A DNA stretch of 41,263 nucleotides from Gammaproteobacteria bacterium (GTDB taxonomy: Bacteria > Pseudomonadota > Gammaproteobacteria > Pseudomonadales > Pseudohongiellaceae): assembly GCA_003514305.1 (NCBI GenBank), contig DORE01000120.1:1-41263 (forward strand), in the 5' to 3' direction. Below, one piece after another: positions 33,826-41,263 of this stretch. The notes beneath the pieces were generated by a model. It searched no databases. It was not told the DNA's origin and saw only the letters and a list, made by a program, of their open reading frames with translations. Made by a program: the position numbers and the translations under genes. Each line of letters begins with the position of its first letter. Positions within the stretch are counted from its first letter, which is position 1.

Positions 33826-34874
33826 TGTTCTGCCTTCAGCATGTAGTCCGTGGGAAAACGCAGGTTTACATTTTGCTTGTCGCCCTGAACACGATCATCT
33901 TCAAACGCGATACCCACGAAATCTGGGCTGCTCGCCGAGGGGCCGAGCAAGCCTTTGTCCCAGGCAAAGTTGCTAATGTTTGCAAGAATGGTCGCAAAAT
34001 CGTCGCTGGTGACCAGCTCTGCTGCTTCATCAGGGCTGAAAAACTTGATTGTGGCCATCTGCCTCAGGAATCCTTCCCGGTCGGTTCCGACGGACTCTGC
34101 CATGTGCTCGATGACTTCATCCCGTTTCGGGTGACCTGACTCTAACATTGACATGACCTCGTACCACGCGCCTGCCAGAGCGTGGCCCAGCTCCGGATGC
34201 TTATTGAGCGTTTCCGTGTGAATCAGCAGGGCGTCGGTGATCTCGTTTGGAATGTCCGCGCTGTCGAAAAGTATTGTGGTATCCGGATTCTGCTGGACAA
34301 TTTCGCTAAGCTGCGGTTTCCAGGTGACCACAGCTTGTGTATCCGGGGACTGAAACGCAGCGATGATGTCCGCATCAGAGGTGTTTACAACGGTGACGTC
34401 CCGTTCGCTCATGCCGGACTCGTCGAGCGCTCGCGCCAGGAGATAGTGGGAGCCGGAAAACTGCACTAGGTTTACCCGTTCGCCGTCAAGATCCTCGACA
34501 CGCTTGTCATTACCTTTCATCACTATACCGTCACTGCCATTGGAGGCGTTGAGCAGCACCGCAATGGTCGAATCGATACCGCTGGCTGCGGGGATGGTCA
34601 AGGCATCCAGCGTTATGGCAATGACGCCATCAAACTCTCCGGCGGTGTACTGGTTCTGCGCTTCAATGTAGTCGTTCATCTGAACAGCGGTGACATCAAT
34701 GCCGTATTTGTCGCCCCATTTGTCCAGGATTCCGGTTTCCTCGGCGTAGCCAAGGGGCATGCTGCCAGCGTAGATCGTCCAGGCAATACGAAACGAAGGC
34801 GTATCGGCCGCGAAGGCGGGTGTGCTGAGTAGTGCAAACGATAATGCCGCCGCAAATAGTCGTGAGGCTCTCAT
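33822..34874 (-). CDS. ABC transporter periplasmic binding protein, urea-carboxylase-region type
   Basis: This 350-residue binding protein is of the NitT/TauT kind. The ATG at 34874 follows AGGAG and opens a signal peptide (MRASRLFAAALSFALLSTPAFA). The mature start FRIAWTIYAGSMPLGYAEETGILDKW, then FDGVIAITLDALTIPAASGID and TQAVVTWKPQLSEI, match the family named putative urea ABC transporter binding protein (TIGR03427 type). It would capture urea or a related amide in the periplasm. No permease or ATPase gene is next to it, so the transporter is incomplete here. Confidence 0.85.
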   Translation of the reverse strand: MRASRLFAAALSFALLSTPAFAADTPSFRIAWTIYAGSMPLGYAEETGILDKWGDKYGIDVTAVQMNDYIEAQNQYTAGEFDGVIAITLDALTIPAASGIDSTIAVLLNASNGSDGIVMKGNDKRVEDLDGERVNLVQFSGSHYLLARALDESGMSERDVTVVNTSDADIIAAFQSPDTQAVVTWKPQLSEIVQQNPDTTILFDSADIPNEITDALLIHTETLNKHPELGHALAGAWYEVMSMLESGHPKRDEVIEHMAESVGTDREGFLRQMATIKFFSPDEAAELVTSDDFATILANISNFAWDKGLLGPSASSPDFVGIAFEDDRVQGDKQNVNLRFPTDYMLKAEQ

Positions 34875-34956
34875 GAGCGTCTCCTGTGTGAGGGATTCAG
34901 TGTGACAACCAGTGTTGCCCAGTCCTCTACAAAGAAGAATGACTGATTTTGCAGGC

Positions 34957-35892
34957 TTACCTGACGCGTGCCGCAGGTCTGCCGAACAGAGCGAGCGTGG
35001 CGAACAGGTCTTCACGCAACGCATCGACCGCAGGCTTTTGAGCTTCACGGCCCGGGCGGAAGGCCACCTCGATGACCGACGTGCGGCGGAAGTGGTCTGG
35101 CCTGATTGCGACCATCTGGCCGCTTTCGATCCAGCTTCGCGCGTAGTGGTTGGGTAAGAACCCCACGTGGGTACCGGCAAGAATCAATAGCGCCGCGGCT
35201 TCAATGTTGGTCACCCAGGCGGTGACGTTGGAGGGTTCGCCCCCAAGACGGCTGGTATCTTGGGCGTTAAGGAAATTCCTGGCGACTTTGGCGCATGCAT
35301 TAAGCGTGCTCTGCACCTGTTCGGGTGATTCGGCACCGGCGAGGGGGTTTGAGGGGGCACACACCAGCCAGTCAGTCTCTTCATACATGGGCTCGTAATG
35401 AAGTTCTGGCAGGTGAGCGGGAAAAATGCCGATACCCAGGTCTGCTCGATGATCAAGCAGAGCGTGCTCAATTTGCGAGGGCGCCATCACTTCCATGTGC
35501 AGGTGGGTTTCATTTTCAGCGCGTGCGCCATAGCGGGCGAGCACGCGTCGCAGAGGGCAGTTAGGGTCGGTGATAAGATTGTCGATCATCGCCAGGCGAA
35601 CCTGGCCCGACAAGTGCCCTTTGAGACTCTCGTTGCAGTCCTCAAAGGTTTTCACGGCCTGCTTGAGCGCCAGCGTATTGCGAAACACCTTTTCGCCATC
35701 GGAGGTCAATTGAAAGCCGCCGCGGCCACGTTCGCACAAACGTAGCTCAAGCCTGTCTTCAAGCTGTCGTAACTGTCGGCTGATGGTCGAGGCATCGCGA
35801 TTAAGCAGGGTCTGGGCATTGGCGATGCCCCGGCCTTCCACAACGGCGATAAACACTTCCAGCAGGCGCAGGTCAATGTCGCTTAGGTTCAT
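34957..35892 (-). CDS. LysR-family transcriptional regulator
   Basis: This 311-residue LysR protein has a winged helix-turn-helix (about 5-63) with DLRLLEVFIAVVEGRGIANAQTLLNRDASTISRQLRQLEDRLELRLCERGRGG. A periplasmic-binding-type effector domain (about 90-295) follows. It lies 82 bases upstream of the binding-protein gene in the same direction, so it probably activates that small operon in response to a nitrogen compound; a separate promoter in the 82-base gap is likely. Confidence 0.9.
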   Translation of the reverse strand: MNLSDIDLRLLEVFIAVVEGRGIANAQTLLNRDASTISRQLRQLEDRLELRLCERGRGGFQLTSDGEKVFRNTLALKQAVKTFEDCNESLKGHLSGQVRLAMIDNLITDPNCPLRRVLARYGARAENETHLHMEVMAPSQIEHALLDHRADLGIGIFPAHLPELHYEPMYEETDWLVCAPSNPLAGAESPEQVQSTLNACAKVARNFLNAQDTSRLGGEPSNVTAWVTNIEAAALLILAGTHVGFLPNHYARSWIESGQMVAIRPDHFRRTSVIEVAFRPGREAQKPAVDALREDLFATLALFGRPAARVR

Positions 35893-36338
35893 TGTGTTGA
35901 TACTACTTGATAAGTCTCCGTATAGTAAGTTTTAAACAACCCCGTTTTAGTTGCACCGCTGATTAGAGTTTTCCGCCCAGTTGTACGTTGCTAGGTATTT
36001 CCATGGGTCAGGTTACCCGGTGAATCGGTGGGGGAGGTAACGGGTTCACGCGGCCTAGGAAAAGGTCCGCTTTGTGGTCAATCTGAACGTTCGCTTTGCG
36101 ACCCAAGGCTACTCACGGACCTCAGCGAAAAAGAGCGAATACTCGCGCCACCACCATTTCAGACGTTATGCCGCCCATACGTTGAGTGATGAAGATGGTG
36201 ACGGCAGAAAGATGCCTCTTAGGCCCAGGTTGGCCATTTGTGTTGATGGCTGATCACCCCAAGAGGGGTTGTATGTTGGCGTGGAGGAGAAATGGCAACA
36301 GTGGCGTTTGGCTAAAGTCGGGCGAGTATGACGGAGTG
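35893..36338. other. intergenic region with shared repeat
   Basis: No gene was seen. 36059-36104 repeats, with changes, the AAAAGGTCCGCTTTG and CTGAACGTTCGCTTTGCGAC blocks found at 31983-32052. A short ACCCC/GGGGT hairpin near 36256-36270 lies downstream of the LOV gene on the minus strand and may help end its transcript. Confidence 0.45.
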
Positions 36339-38915
36339 TCATCTCGCTGGATTCACCGGCAATAGGTCAGGCAGCTTTTTCAAGTCCGCGAGAGGCATTG
36401 GCCGGGCAAACAGATACCCCTGCAGGATATCGCAGTGCCGACGGGCCAGGTCGTCCTGCTGCTCCCGGGTTTCTATCCCTTCCGCAACCACGATCATATC
36501 CATGTGGTGAGCCATGGTAATCACGCCCTGAACGATGGCGGCTATCCGGTGATCTGTCGTGGTTTTCTCCACAAAGCTTCGATCGAGTTTCACCTTGTGG
36601 GTGGGCAAATCCCGAAGATAGCTTAGGCTGGAAAAGCCGGTTCCGAAATCATCCAGTGCCACACGTACGCCCAAGGTTTTCAGGGTTTCCATTAGCTCGA
36701 TTACGGGCTCGGCACCATCAAGAAGAACACTTTCCGTCACCTCCAGTTCCAGCAGTTGTGGCGGAAGCCCCGTTTCTGCCAGCACCCGGCGAACGTCATC
36801 CAGAAAGCCGCCGCGGATGAACTGCAGCGATGAAATGTTAACGGCAACACGTAGCCCTCTTTCCCGCTGGGCATTGAAGTCTGCGATTTCTATGCAGGCC
36901 TGTTTGAGGATCCAGAGGCCGAGCGGAATGATCTGACCAGTCTGCTCGGCCAATGGAATGAACTCACCGGGGGAGATCATCCCCCGGGCAGGGTGTTTCC
37001 ACCGTACCAAAGCTTCGACACTGCGCATTCGTCCAGTGACAGCGTCCACCAGGGGCTGGTAATGGATTTCAAACTGGTTTTCATTCAGAGCGGTGTGAAG
37101 GTCATGCCTCAGCTTAACGCTGTGCTGGCTGCGTTCGGCTTTAAGGCCACTGTGCCATTGCCAGGTGTTTTTGCCTTGCCGTTTGGCCCGCTCCCGGGCA
37201 ATGTCTGCAAACTGCAGTAATTCATGAGGGGCGTCCAGAGGGGCGCTGTTACAGGCGATCCCAATACTGGCACTAATGTGGACCATCTGGCCGTCCACGT
37301 CGATCGGCTTTGCAAGATGTACCAATATGCGCTCGGCCAGTTGGGTGACCTCTTTGCGATTTGTGTACCCAGGTAGCAACAAACCAAATTCATCCCCAAC
37401 CAACCGGGCAACGGTTGCCTCAGGTGCCGTCAAGTCTGCCAGTCGCCGGGCAATGGTTATGAGTACCTGGTTGCCAACATGATGCCCCAGTTCGTCATTG
37501 ATGGGCTTGAATCCGTCCAGGTCCAGATACAGGACAGCTAACGCTCCACGCCCACCATCCAGAATCAGTGCGTCATGCAGCGTCTCTTGAAACGAGACCC
37601 CATTGGGTAAGCCGGTAAGCAGGTCATGGGTGGCCTGGTAAGTAATCTGGGCTTCCTGCTCCCGTTGGTGGGTAACATCCTGCTGAGTGCCAATAAAGTG
37701 AGTGCAAAGGCCGTCATTACCGAACACCGGGCTGATCCGGAGGTGATTCCAGAAAGGCGTACCGTCCTTTCGGTAGTTAATCAGTTCGACATTGACCTCG
37801 GTTTGGTGGTGCAGTCCCTGCCGTATGGTTTCGAGCGCTTCCAGAGCAGTGTCTTCTCCCTGAAGAAAGCGGCAGTTGCTTCCCATGACCTCGTCGTAAG
37901 AGTAACCGGTCATTTCAGTGAATGCGGGGTTGGCATAGACCACTGGCATGTCTGGACTGCGTGCGTCCACCATCAACATACCGTTGGGATTTGCTTCAAT
38001 GCCACGCTTGAGCAGATGCAGGTCTGCATCCTGATGTTTACGATCAGAAATGTCCCGGCAGAGACCATAGACGCCGACAATCTCACCCTGGATGATGACC
38101 GGGAAGTTGGTGACCTCCAGGAAGTAGGGATGGCCGAAGGCGTGAGTGCCTATGGTTTCGTAGGTGATGACTTCACCGTTTCGAGCTCTGTCGAATGCTG
38201 CCTGGGTCTGTGGGCGATAATCAGGTTCAATAAATAGATTGAAGTGAAGGCCGCACACCTTACCCGCCGAATAGCCAGAAATTTTTTCCAATGCCTTGTT
38301 ACAGCTCTGGAAGCGACCATCGAGGTCGAACGTGTATACAGCATCTGGATGGTTGTCGAACAGGGTCCGGTGCCACTCGGAGAGGGTTCTATGGTTCTCA
38401 GCGTCCCGGTGTCGGAGAATGGCCAGGGCGACCAGAGCTGCGCCCCGGGCCAGGTTGCGTTGAGCGCCCGCAGTTGGGGTGGCTGGAGCGCGGTAGTAGG
38501 TGGCAAAGGTGCCCAGGAGCTCATTTTTCGAGGTCAGAATCGGCATGGACCAGCAGGCGCGGACTCCTTCTGCCTCGGCGATGTCATGGAAGCCCGTCCA
38601 GCGGCGATCTTCTTGAATATTGTCAGTAATAACTAAGTCTTCAGTAAAGGCCGCAGTACCACAAGTGCCCTTGTTCTCAGCCACCTGAATATCCTGCATG
38701 GCCTGGAAAAAACGATCTGAAAACCGATCGCTGGGTATTAAACTGAGGCTGTTTGAGGCTGGATGAAATTGCATGATGGAAACCAGCGCACCGGGCATCA
38801 TGCTGCCGACCCAGTCGGCTATCGCGTCCAGCGTCTGTTCCAGCGGGTGTTGCTGGGCAATTAGTTCATGGATGTTCTGCTGCGCTTCCAGCACAGAATA
38901 TTCTATGTCGCTCAT
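36339..38915 (-). CDS. GAF-PAS-LOV-GGDEF-EAL blue-light c-di-GMP protein
   Basis: This 858-residue cytoplasmic signal protein has GAF (about 15-170), PAS (about 180-292), LOV (about 300-415), GGDEF (about 425-588) and EAL (about 600-850) domains. The LOV core is GSNCRFLQ at 345-352 with Cys348, the residue that bonds flavin in light, plus Asn380, Asn390 and Gln411. The GGDEF motif reads Val-Gly-Asp-Glu-Phe (506-510), with the first Gly lost, so cyclase activity is doubtful. The EAL part keeps EALVRW (634-639) and DDFGTGFSSLSYL, so it is probably a light-controlled c-di-GMP phosphodiesterase. Confidence 0.9.
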   Translation of the reverse strand: MSDIEYSVLEAQQNIHELIAQQHPLEQTLDAIADWVGSMMPGALVSIMQFHPASNSLSLIPSDRFSDRFFQAMQDIQVAENKGTCGTAAFTEDLVITDNIQEDRRWTGFHDIAEAEGVRACWSMPILTSKNELLGTFATYYRAPATPTAGAQRNLARGAALVALAILRHRDAENHRTLSEWHRTLFDNHPDAVYTFDLDGRFQSCNKALEKISGYSAGKVCGLHFNLFIEPDYRPQTQAAFDRARNGEVITYETIGTHAFGHPYFLEVTNFPVIIQGEIVGVYGLCRDISDRKHQDADLHLLKRGIEANPNGMLMVDARSPDMPVVYANPAFTEMTGYSYDEVMGSNCRFLQGEDTALEALETIRQGLHHQTEVNVELINYRKDGTPFWNHLRISPVFGNDGLCTHFIGTQQDVTHQREQEAQITYQATHDLLTGLPNGVSFQETLHDALILDGGRGALAVLYLDLDGFKPINDELGHHVGNQVLITIARRLADLTAPEATVARLVGDEFGLLLPGYTNRKEVTQLAERILVHLAKPIDVDGQMVHISASIGIACNSAPLDAPHELLQFADIARERAKRQGKNTWQWHSGLKAERSQHSVKLRHDLHTALNENQFEIHYQPLVDAVTGRMRSVEALVRWKHPARGMISPGEFIPLAEQTGQIIPLGLWILKQACIEIADFNAQRERGLRVAVNISSLQFIRGGFLDDVRRVLAETGLPPQLLELEVTESVLLDGAEPVIELMETLKTLGVRVALDDFGTGFSSLSYLRDLPTHKVKLDRSFVEKTTTDHRIAAIVQGVITMAHHMDMIVVAEGIETREQQDDLARRHCDILQGYLFARPMPLADLKKLPDLLPVNPAR

Positions 38916-39377
38916 GGTGCGATGCCCTGCTGACAGGTGGGGTTCTTCTCAGAAATCCTTCTACGCGCAATCTCCAGAGCAACTCTGAGCTGGTCACTAG
39001 ATGACGAACCCCGATCTGTTTAACGATTATTTTTATCGAGCATGTCCCGAAAGCCGGTGAACATACGCATTGATACAAAATTGCAGCGTGATTCGAATTC
39101 AATGAAGTATCGGCAACAGTCGCAAAAATGGAAAATATTTTAAGTAACCATTTGTTAAAACTCGAAATATACGTGGAGCGACAGCTTTGTTTCCGCAGCT
39201 AGCGAGAGCAATCTGTGGGCGTCCTGAAACTGTTTGCCAAAAGAGCAAGATTTAACGGAATTCGTTTCTTCAAGTCACCGTGTGGATGTCCTGTTGTGCG
39301 CCAGACATATCCGAAGCTGGCGAAATAGTAGCAAGCTGTCTACTCTGGATTGAGACAGTTAAGCCAAGGAGGCATCA
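38916..39377. other. intergenic region, divergent leaders
   Basis: This 462-base gap lies between the LOV gene (minus) and a small gene (plus), so it must hold two divergent promoters. The section 39100-39175 is AT-rich. No repeat, RNA or clear promoter pair was identified. Confidence 0.4.
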
Positions 39378-39584
39378 GTGGAACACTATTACGCAAACGA
39401 CAACCCACAAAGCACCGGTGAGCATGAGGTGCATAGAGAGGGTTGCCAATTCATGCCTGAAATTCTGAACCGGACCTATTTGGGCATGTTCGCATCATGC
39501 AGAGATGCTCTCGAAGCGGCCCGACAAAAATATGACAATGTGGATGGCTGTTTCTTCTGCGCTAACGCTTGTCACAATCGATAA
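39378..39584 (+). CDS. small Cys/His-rich conserved protein
   Basis: This 68-residue protein has a GTG start behind a strong AAGGAGG. The pattern EHYYANDNPQSTGEHEVHREGC, then YLGMFASCRDALEAARQKY, then GCFFCANACH places it in a small conserved family of unknown function. Its Cys and His residues (HEVH-x-x-x-C and C-x-x-C-x-x-x-C-H) could bind a metal. It is followed four bases later by the next gene, so the two are probably one operon. Confidence 0.75.
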   Translation: MEHYYANDNPQSTGEHEVHREGCQFMPEILNRTYLGMFASCRDALEAARQKYDNVDGCFFCANACHNR

Positions 39585-39588
39585 CAGA

Positions 39589-40260
39589 ATGATGAGCAAT
39601 CTCGACCAGAACACTCTGGATTCCAATAGACGGGATAGGTTGGTAAGTATCGCCAACAGCGCTGCTGGCGTGCTTCCAGGTGTCGGAACCCTCATTTCTG
39701 AAGTGATGACGGCCATCATCCCAGACCTGCGCTTGGAGCGCATGGTTGCCTTTTTGAAACAGCTTGATTCCGAAGTCGCAAACATTCACGGGCGACTGGA
39801 TACATTTGAGCAACACCTTCAAACTGAAGAAGGTTTGGATCTCTTGGAGGAAGGCTGCGTCCAAGCATCCAGGGCAGTATCTGCAGACCGCAAAGAGCGT
39901 CTTGGACGCTTGGTTGCCAAGGCGCTGTCAACCGAAGAGTTGCGCTATGAGGAAATCCGGAAATTACTCAATATCTACCGAGAACTAACAGACCCGGAGA
40001 TCATTTGGTTAATTTATTATTCTTTGAATCCGGTCTTTGGAGATGGGCCGCATAAAGAATGGGCGAAGCTGCACCCAGAAATATTGGAACCGGTAAGCAA
40101 AACAATGGGGGCTTCTCAGGAACAAATCGTCAAGGCAGCGCTTCAGGAGAGCTACAAGCAGACTCTGCAGCGGTTCGGGCTTGCCGAGCAGAAAGGTAAT
40201 CGCCTCAGTGTCACGACACTTGGTCGAATGCTCGTGCAGTATATCCAGGCTGAGGATTGA
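39589..40260 (+). CDS. unknown protein with N-terminal hydrophobic segment and winged-helix-like end
   Basis: I do not recognise this protein. The ATG at 39589 directly follows the small gene; the ribosome site is weak, so translation may be coupled. Residues 18-45 (SIANSAAGVLPGVGTLISEVMTAIIP) are hydrophobic and glycine-rich, perhaps a membrane-inserting hairpin. The middle is helical and charged. The end (RFGLAEQKGNRLSVTTLGRMLVQYI) looks like the wing and last helix of a winged-helix fold. It has 224 residues. An earlier in-frame start at 39505 lies inside the small gene and is less likely. Confidence 0.6.
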   Translation: MMSNLDQNTLDSNRRDRLVSIANSAAGVLPGVGTLISEVMTAIIPDLRLERMVAFLKQLDSEVANIHGRLDTFEQHLQTEEGLDLLEEGCVQASRAVSADRKERLGRLVAKALSTEELRYEEIRKLLNIYRELTDPEIIWLIYYSLNPVFGDGPHKEWAKLHPEILEPVSKTMGASQEQIVKAALQESYKQTLQRFGLAEQKGNRLSVTTLGRMLVQYIQAED

Positions 40261-40642
40261 TTTCCCTGACCTTCGCCTTGGAGCTAACAGTCGTCATCCA
40301 GCGGATCACAATCTACGTAAAGAAGGCTCCGATCGGAAACGCTGGTTTAACCTATACGCACTGTCGTTGTTCATGGAACTTGCCAGGCTCCAATAAGCCA
40401 CCTTCAAACAAGAGCCTAGCTGCTCAGGGGCTTGCTCTGATTCATCAGATGGTTCATCTAGCGCATTTATTGGGTTTCTCATGAACTTACTCGCCCGCTG
40501 GAGGCCTTTTCCCGCTGTCTGCTAAACAAAAGCGAACAATCGAGTCAGGCCTTTCCCCTAAGGTTAAGTGAATCAATGGCGGAGCTCACAATGGTAGGCT
40601 AAGCTGTTGTTCTTTTATTTTATAAGCGGTGCGATTGACGGT
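40261..40642. other. non-coding region next to the pcaD break
   Basis: No gene was seen. Near 40523, TAAACAAAAGCGAACAATCG closely repeats a motif at about 31043. The right side ends where pcaD loses its 3' part (around 40640-40655), so a deletion or insertion join probably lies here. Confidence 0.4.
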
Positions 40643-41185
40643 TCAAAGGCCACGCCGCATTCTGACCTTCCAACCGTCCATCAGCGCCGTTTGTTCCTTG
40701 CAGGCAGCCGGGCCAAACCAACGGGGTACAATGTCTCCGGCCATAGCAGCCAGGCCCATGCGACGTACATTGGCCGCTCGCAGATTCCAGGCCTCTGCTG
40801 TGCCAATTAACGCCCCGGTGTTGGTCAAAGTGGATGAGAGCAGCATGTCACCCTATGTAGCCACCAGTTGCTGACCAATAAAACTACCGATCGATGTGCC
40901 GGCGAAGTGAAAGCCTCTGGCGCCGACCGCCTGCGCAAGGATCAGAGCCTCGTTGGCCAGATCGTCGGGAGTGATTTCTCCTCCATCTTCCGGCCAGGCG
41001 CCGCTGGCGCCGTGGCCCGGCAGGTCCCATGTGAGAATGCGGAAACGTCCCAGCAGCGAAGGGAGCATGTCATCCCAGACTCCCTGGGTCATTCCGAGAG
41101 GATGAGCCAATACCAGCAGTGGTTTTTCGCGGTCCCCCAGCAGGCGATAGCAAATGGTGCGATTTCGGTGATTTAAAAAAGCCAT
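40643..41185 (-). pseudogene. pcaD: broken 3-oxoadipate enol-lactonase
   Basis: PcaD hydrolyses the enol-lactone of the beta-ketoadipate pathway. The frame begins MAFLNHRNRTICYRLLG (41185; an upstream ATG at 41212 is also possible). It shows LAHPLGMTQGVWDD, WDLPGHGASG and the nucleophile elbow GTSIGS, then meets an in-frame TAG at 40853-40855 after QQLVAT. The same frame goes on with family sequence (TLTNTGALIGTAEAWNLRAANV, then VPRWFGPAACKEQTALMDGWKV) and ends near 40643, about 80 residues short. With a nonsense codon and a lost C-terminus, the gene is almost surely dead. Confidence 0.85.
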
Positions 41186-41208
41186 GTGGTCTCTTTGGAA
41201 CGGGTCGA

Positions 41209-41263
41209 TCATACCCGCTCAATCAGTGTAGCAATACCCTGGCCCACACCCACACACATGGTG
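41209..41263 (-). CDS. pcaF: beta-ketoadipyl-CoA thiolase, last residues
   Basis: The frame entering from the right edge reads TMCVGVGQGIATLIERV and stops at 41209-41211. This is the diagnostic C-terminus of thiolases (C-V-G-x-G-Q-G with the catalytic Cys), and the pcaD neighbour makes it pcaF or a paralogue. The stop overlaps the upstream pcaD ATG at 41212. Only about 17 residues are in view. Confidence 0.8.
   Translation of the reverse strand, partial: TMCVGVGQGIATLIERV

Overview
The window looks like a gammaproteobacterial replicon. The transfer proteins, catabolic genes and intergenic style resemble marine genera such as Marinobacter; that genus is an inference from protein style, not a measured placement. 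The left two thirds is a conjugative, plasmid-type module. The right third reads like ordinary chromosome or megaplasmid sequence. No rRNA, tRNA or CRISPR array was seen.

Left edge (1-606): the end of an IS21-family insertion sequence (istB 3' part plus terminal repeats) has cut the last gene of the transfer operon. From 611 to 19925, all on the minus strand, lies a nearly complete F-type (MPF-F) type IV secretion operon. In transcription order it is: small exported protein, dsbC, traA pilin, traL, traE, traK, traB, traV, traC, a two-gene traN, traW, traU, trbC, an S26 peptidase (trhF-like), traF, traH, traG, a lytic transglycosylase and the truncated gene. Most genes overlap or nearly touch. 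The exception is a 72-bp gap before traU holding three TATAT boxes at exact 10-bp spacing. No relaxase or TraD coupling protein is in view.

Upstream of the operon (19926-20942) are two paralogous regulators. Each appears to hold two ribbon-helix-helix modules in one chain, as F TraY does. TATAT boxes overlap the predicted promoters of the transfer operon and of one regulator, and recur before traU, which suggests a self-contained control circuit.

20943-26940 is a signalling island with two divergent operons. One carries an alpha/beta hydrolase and a six-TM hybrid kinase of order HK-REC-REC-HK. The other carries a small unknown protein, a receiver with an unrecognised C-terminal half, and a LuxR-type regulator with a degenerate receiver. 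This is the best candidate for an undescribed system.

27011-30655 holds plasmid maintenance functions: an unknown gene, a 21-bp tandem repeat, an orphan HigA-like antitoxin, a ColE2-type Rep and a TacA/TacT-like toxin-antitoxin pair. The toxin carries an apparent MbcA/ParS-type C-terminal extension.

31300-41263 holds an outer-membrane beta-barrel protein, a nitrogen-compound cluster (LysR, urea/biuret-type periplasmic binding protein, cysteine amidohydrolase, metallo-beta-lactamase-fold hydrolase), a LOV-GGDEF-EAL blue-light protein, two small unknown genes, and the end of a beta-ketoadipate operon (pcaF end and a broken pcaD). Related non-coding repeats sit in several of the gaps, as if marking past joins.
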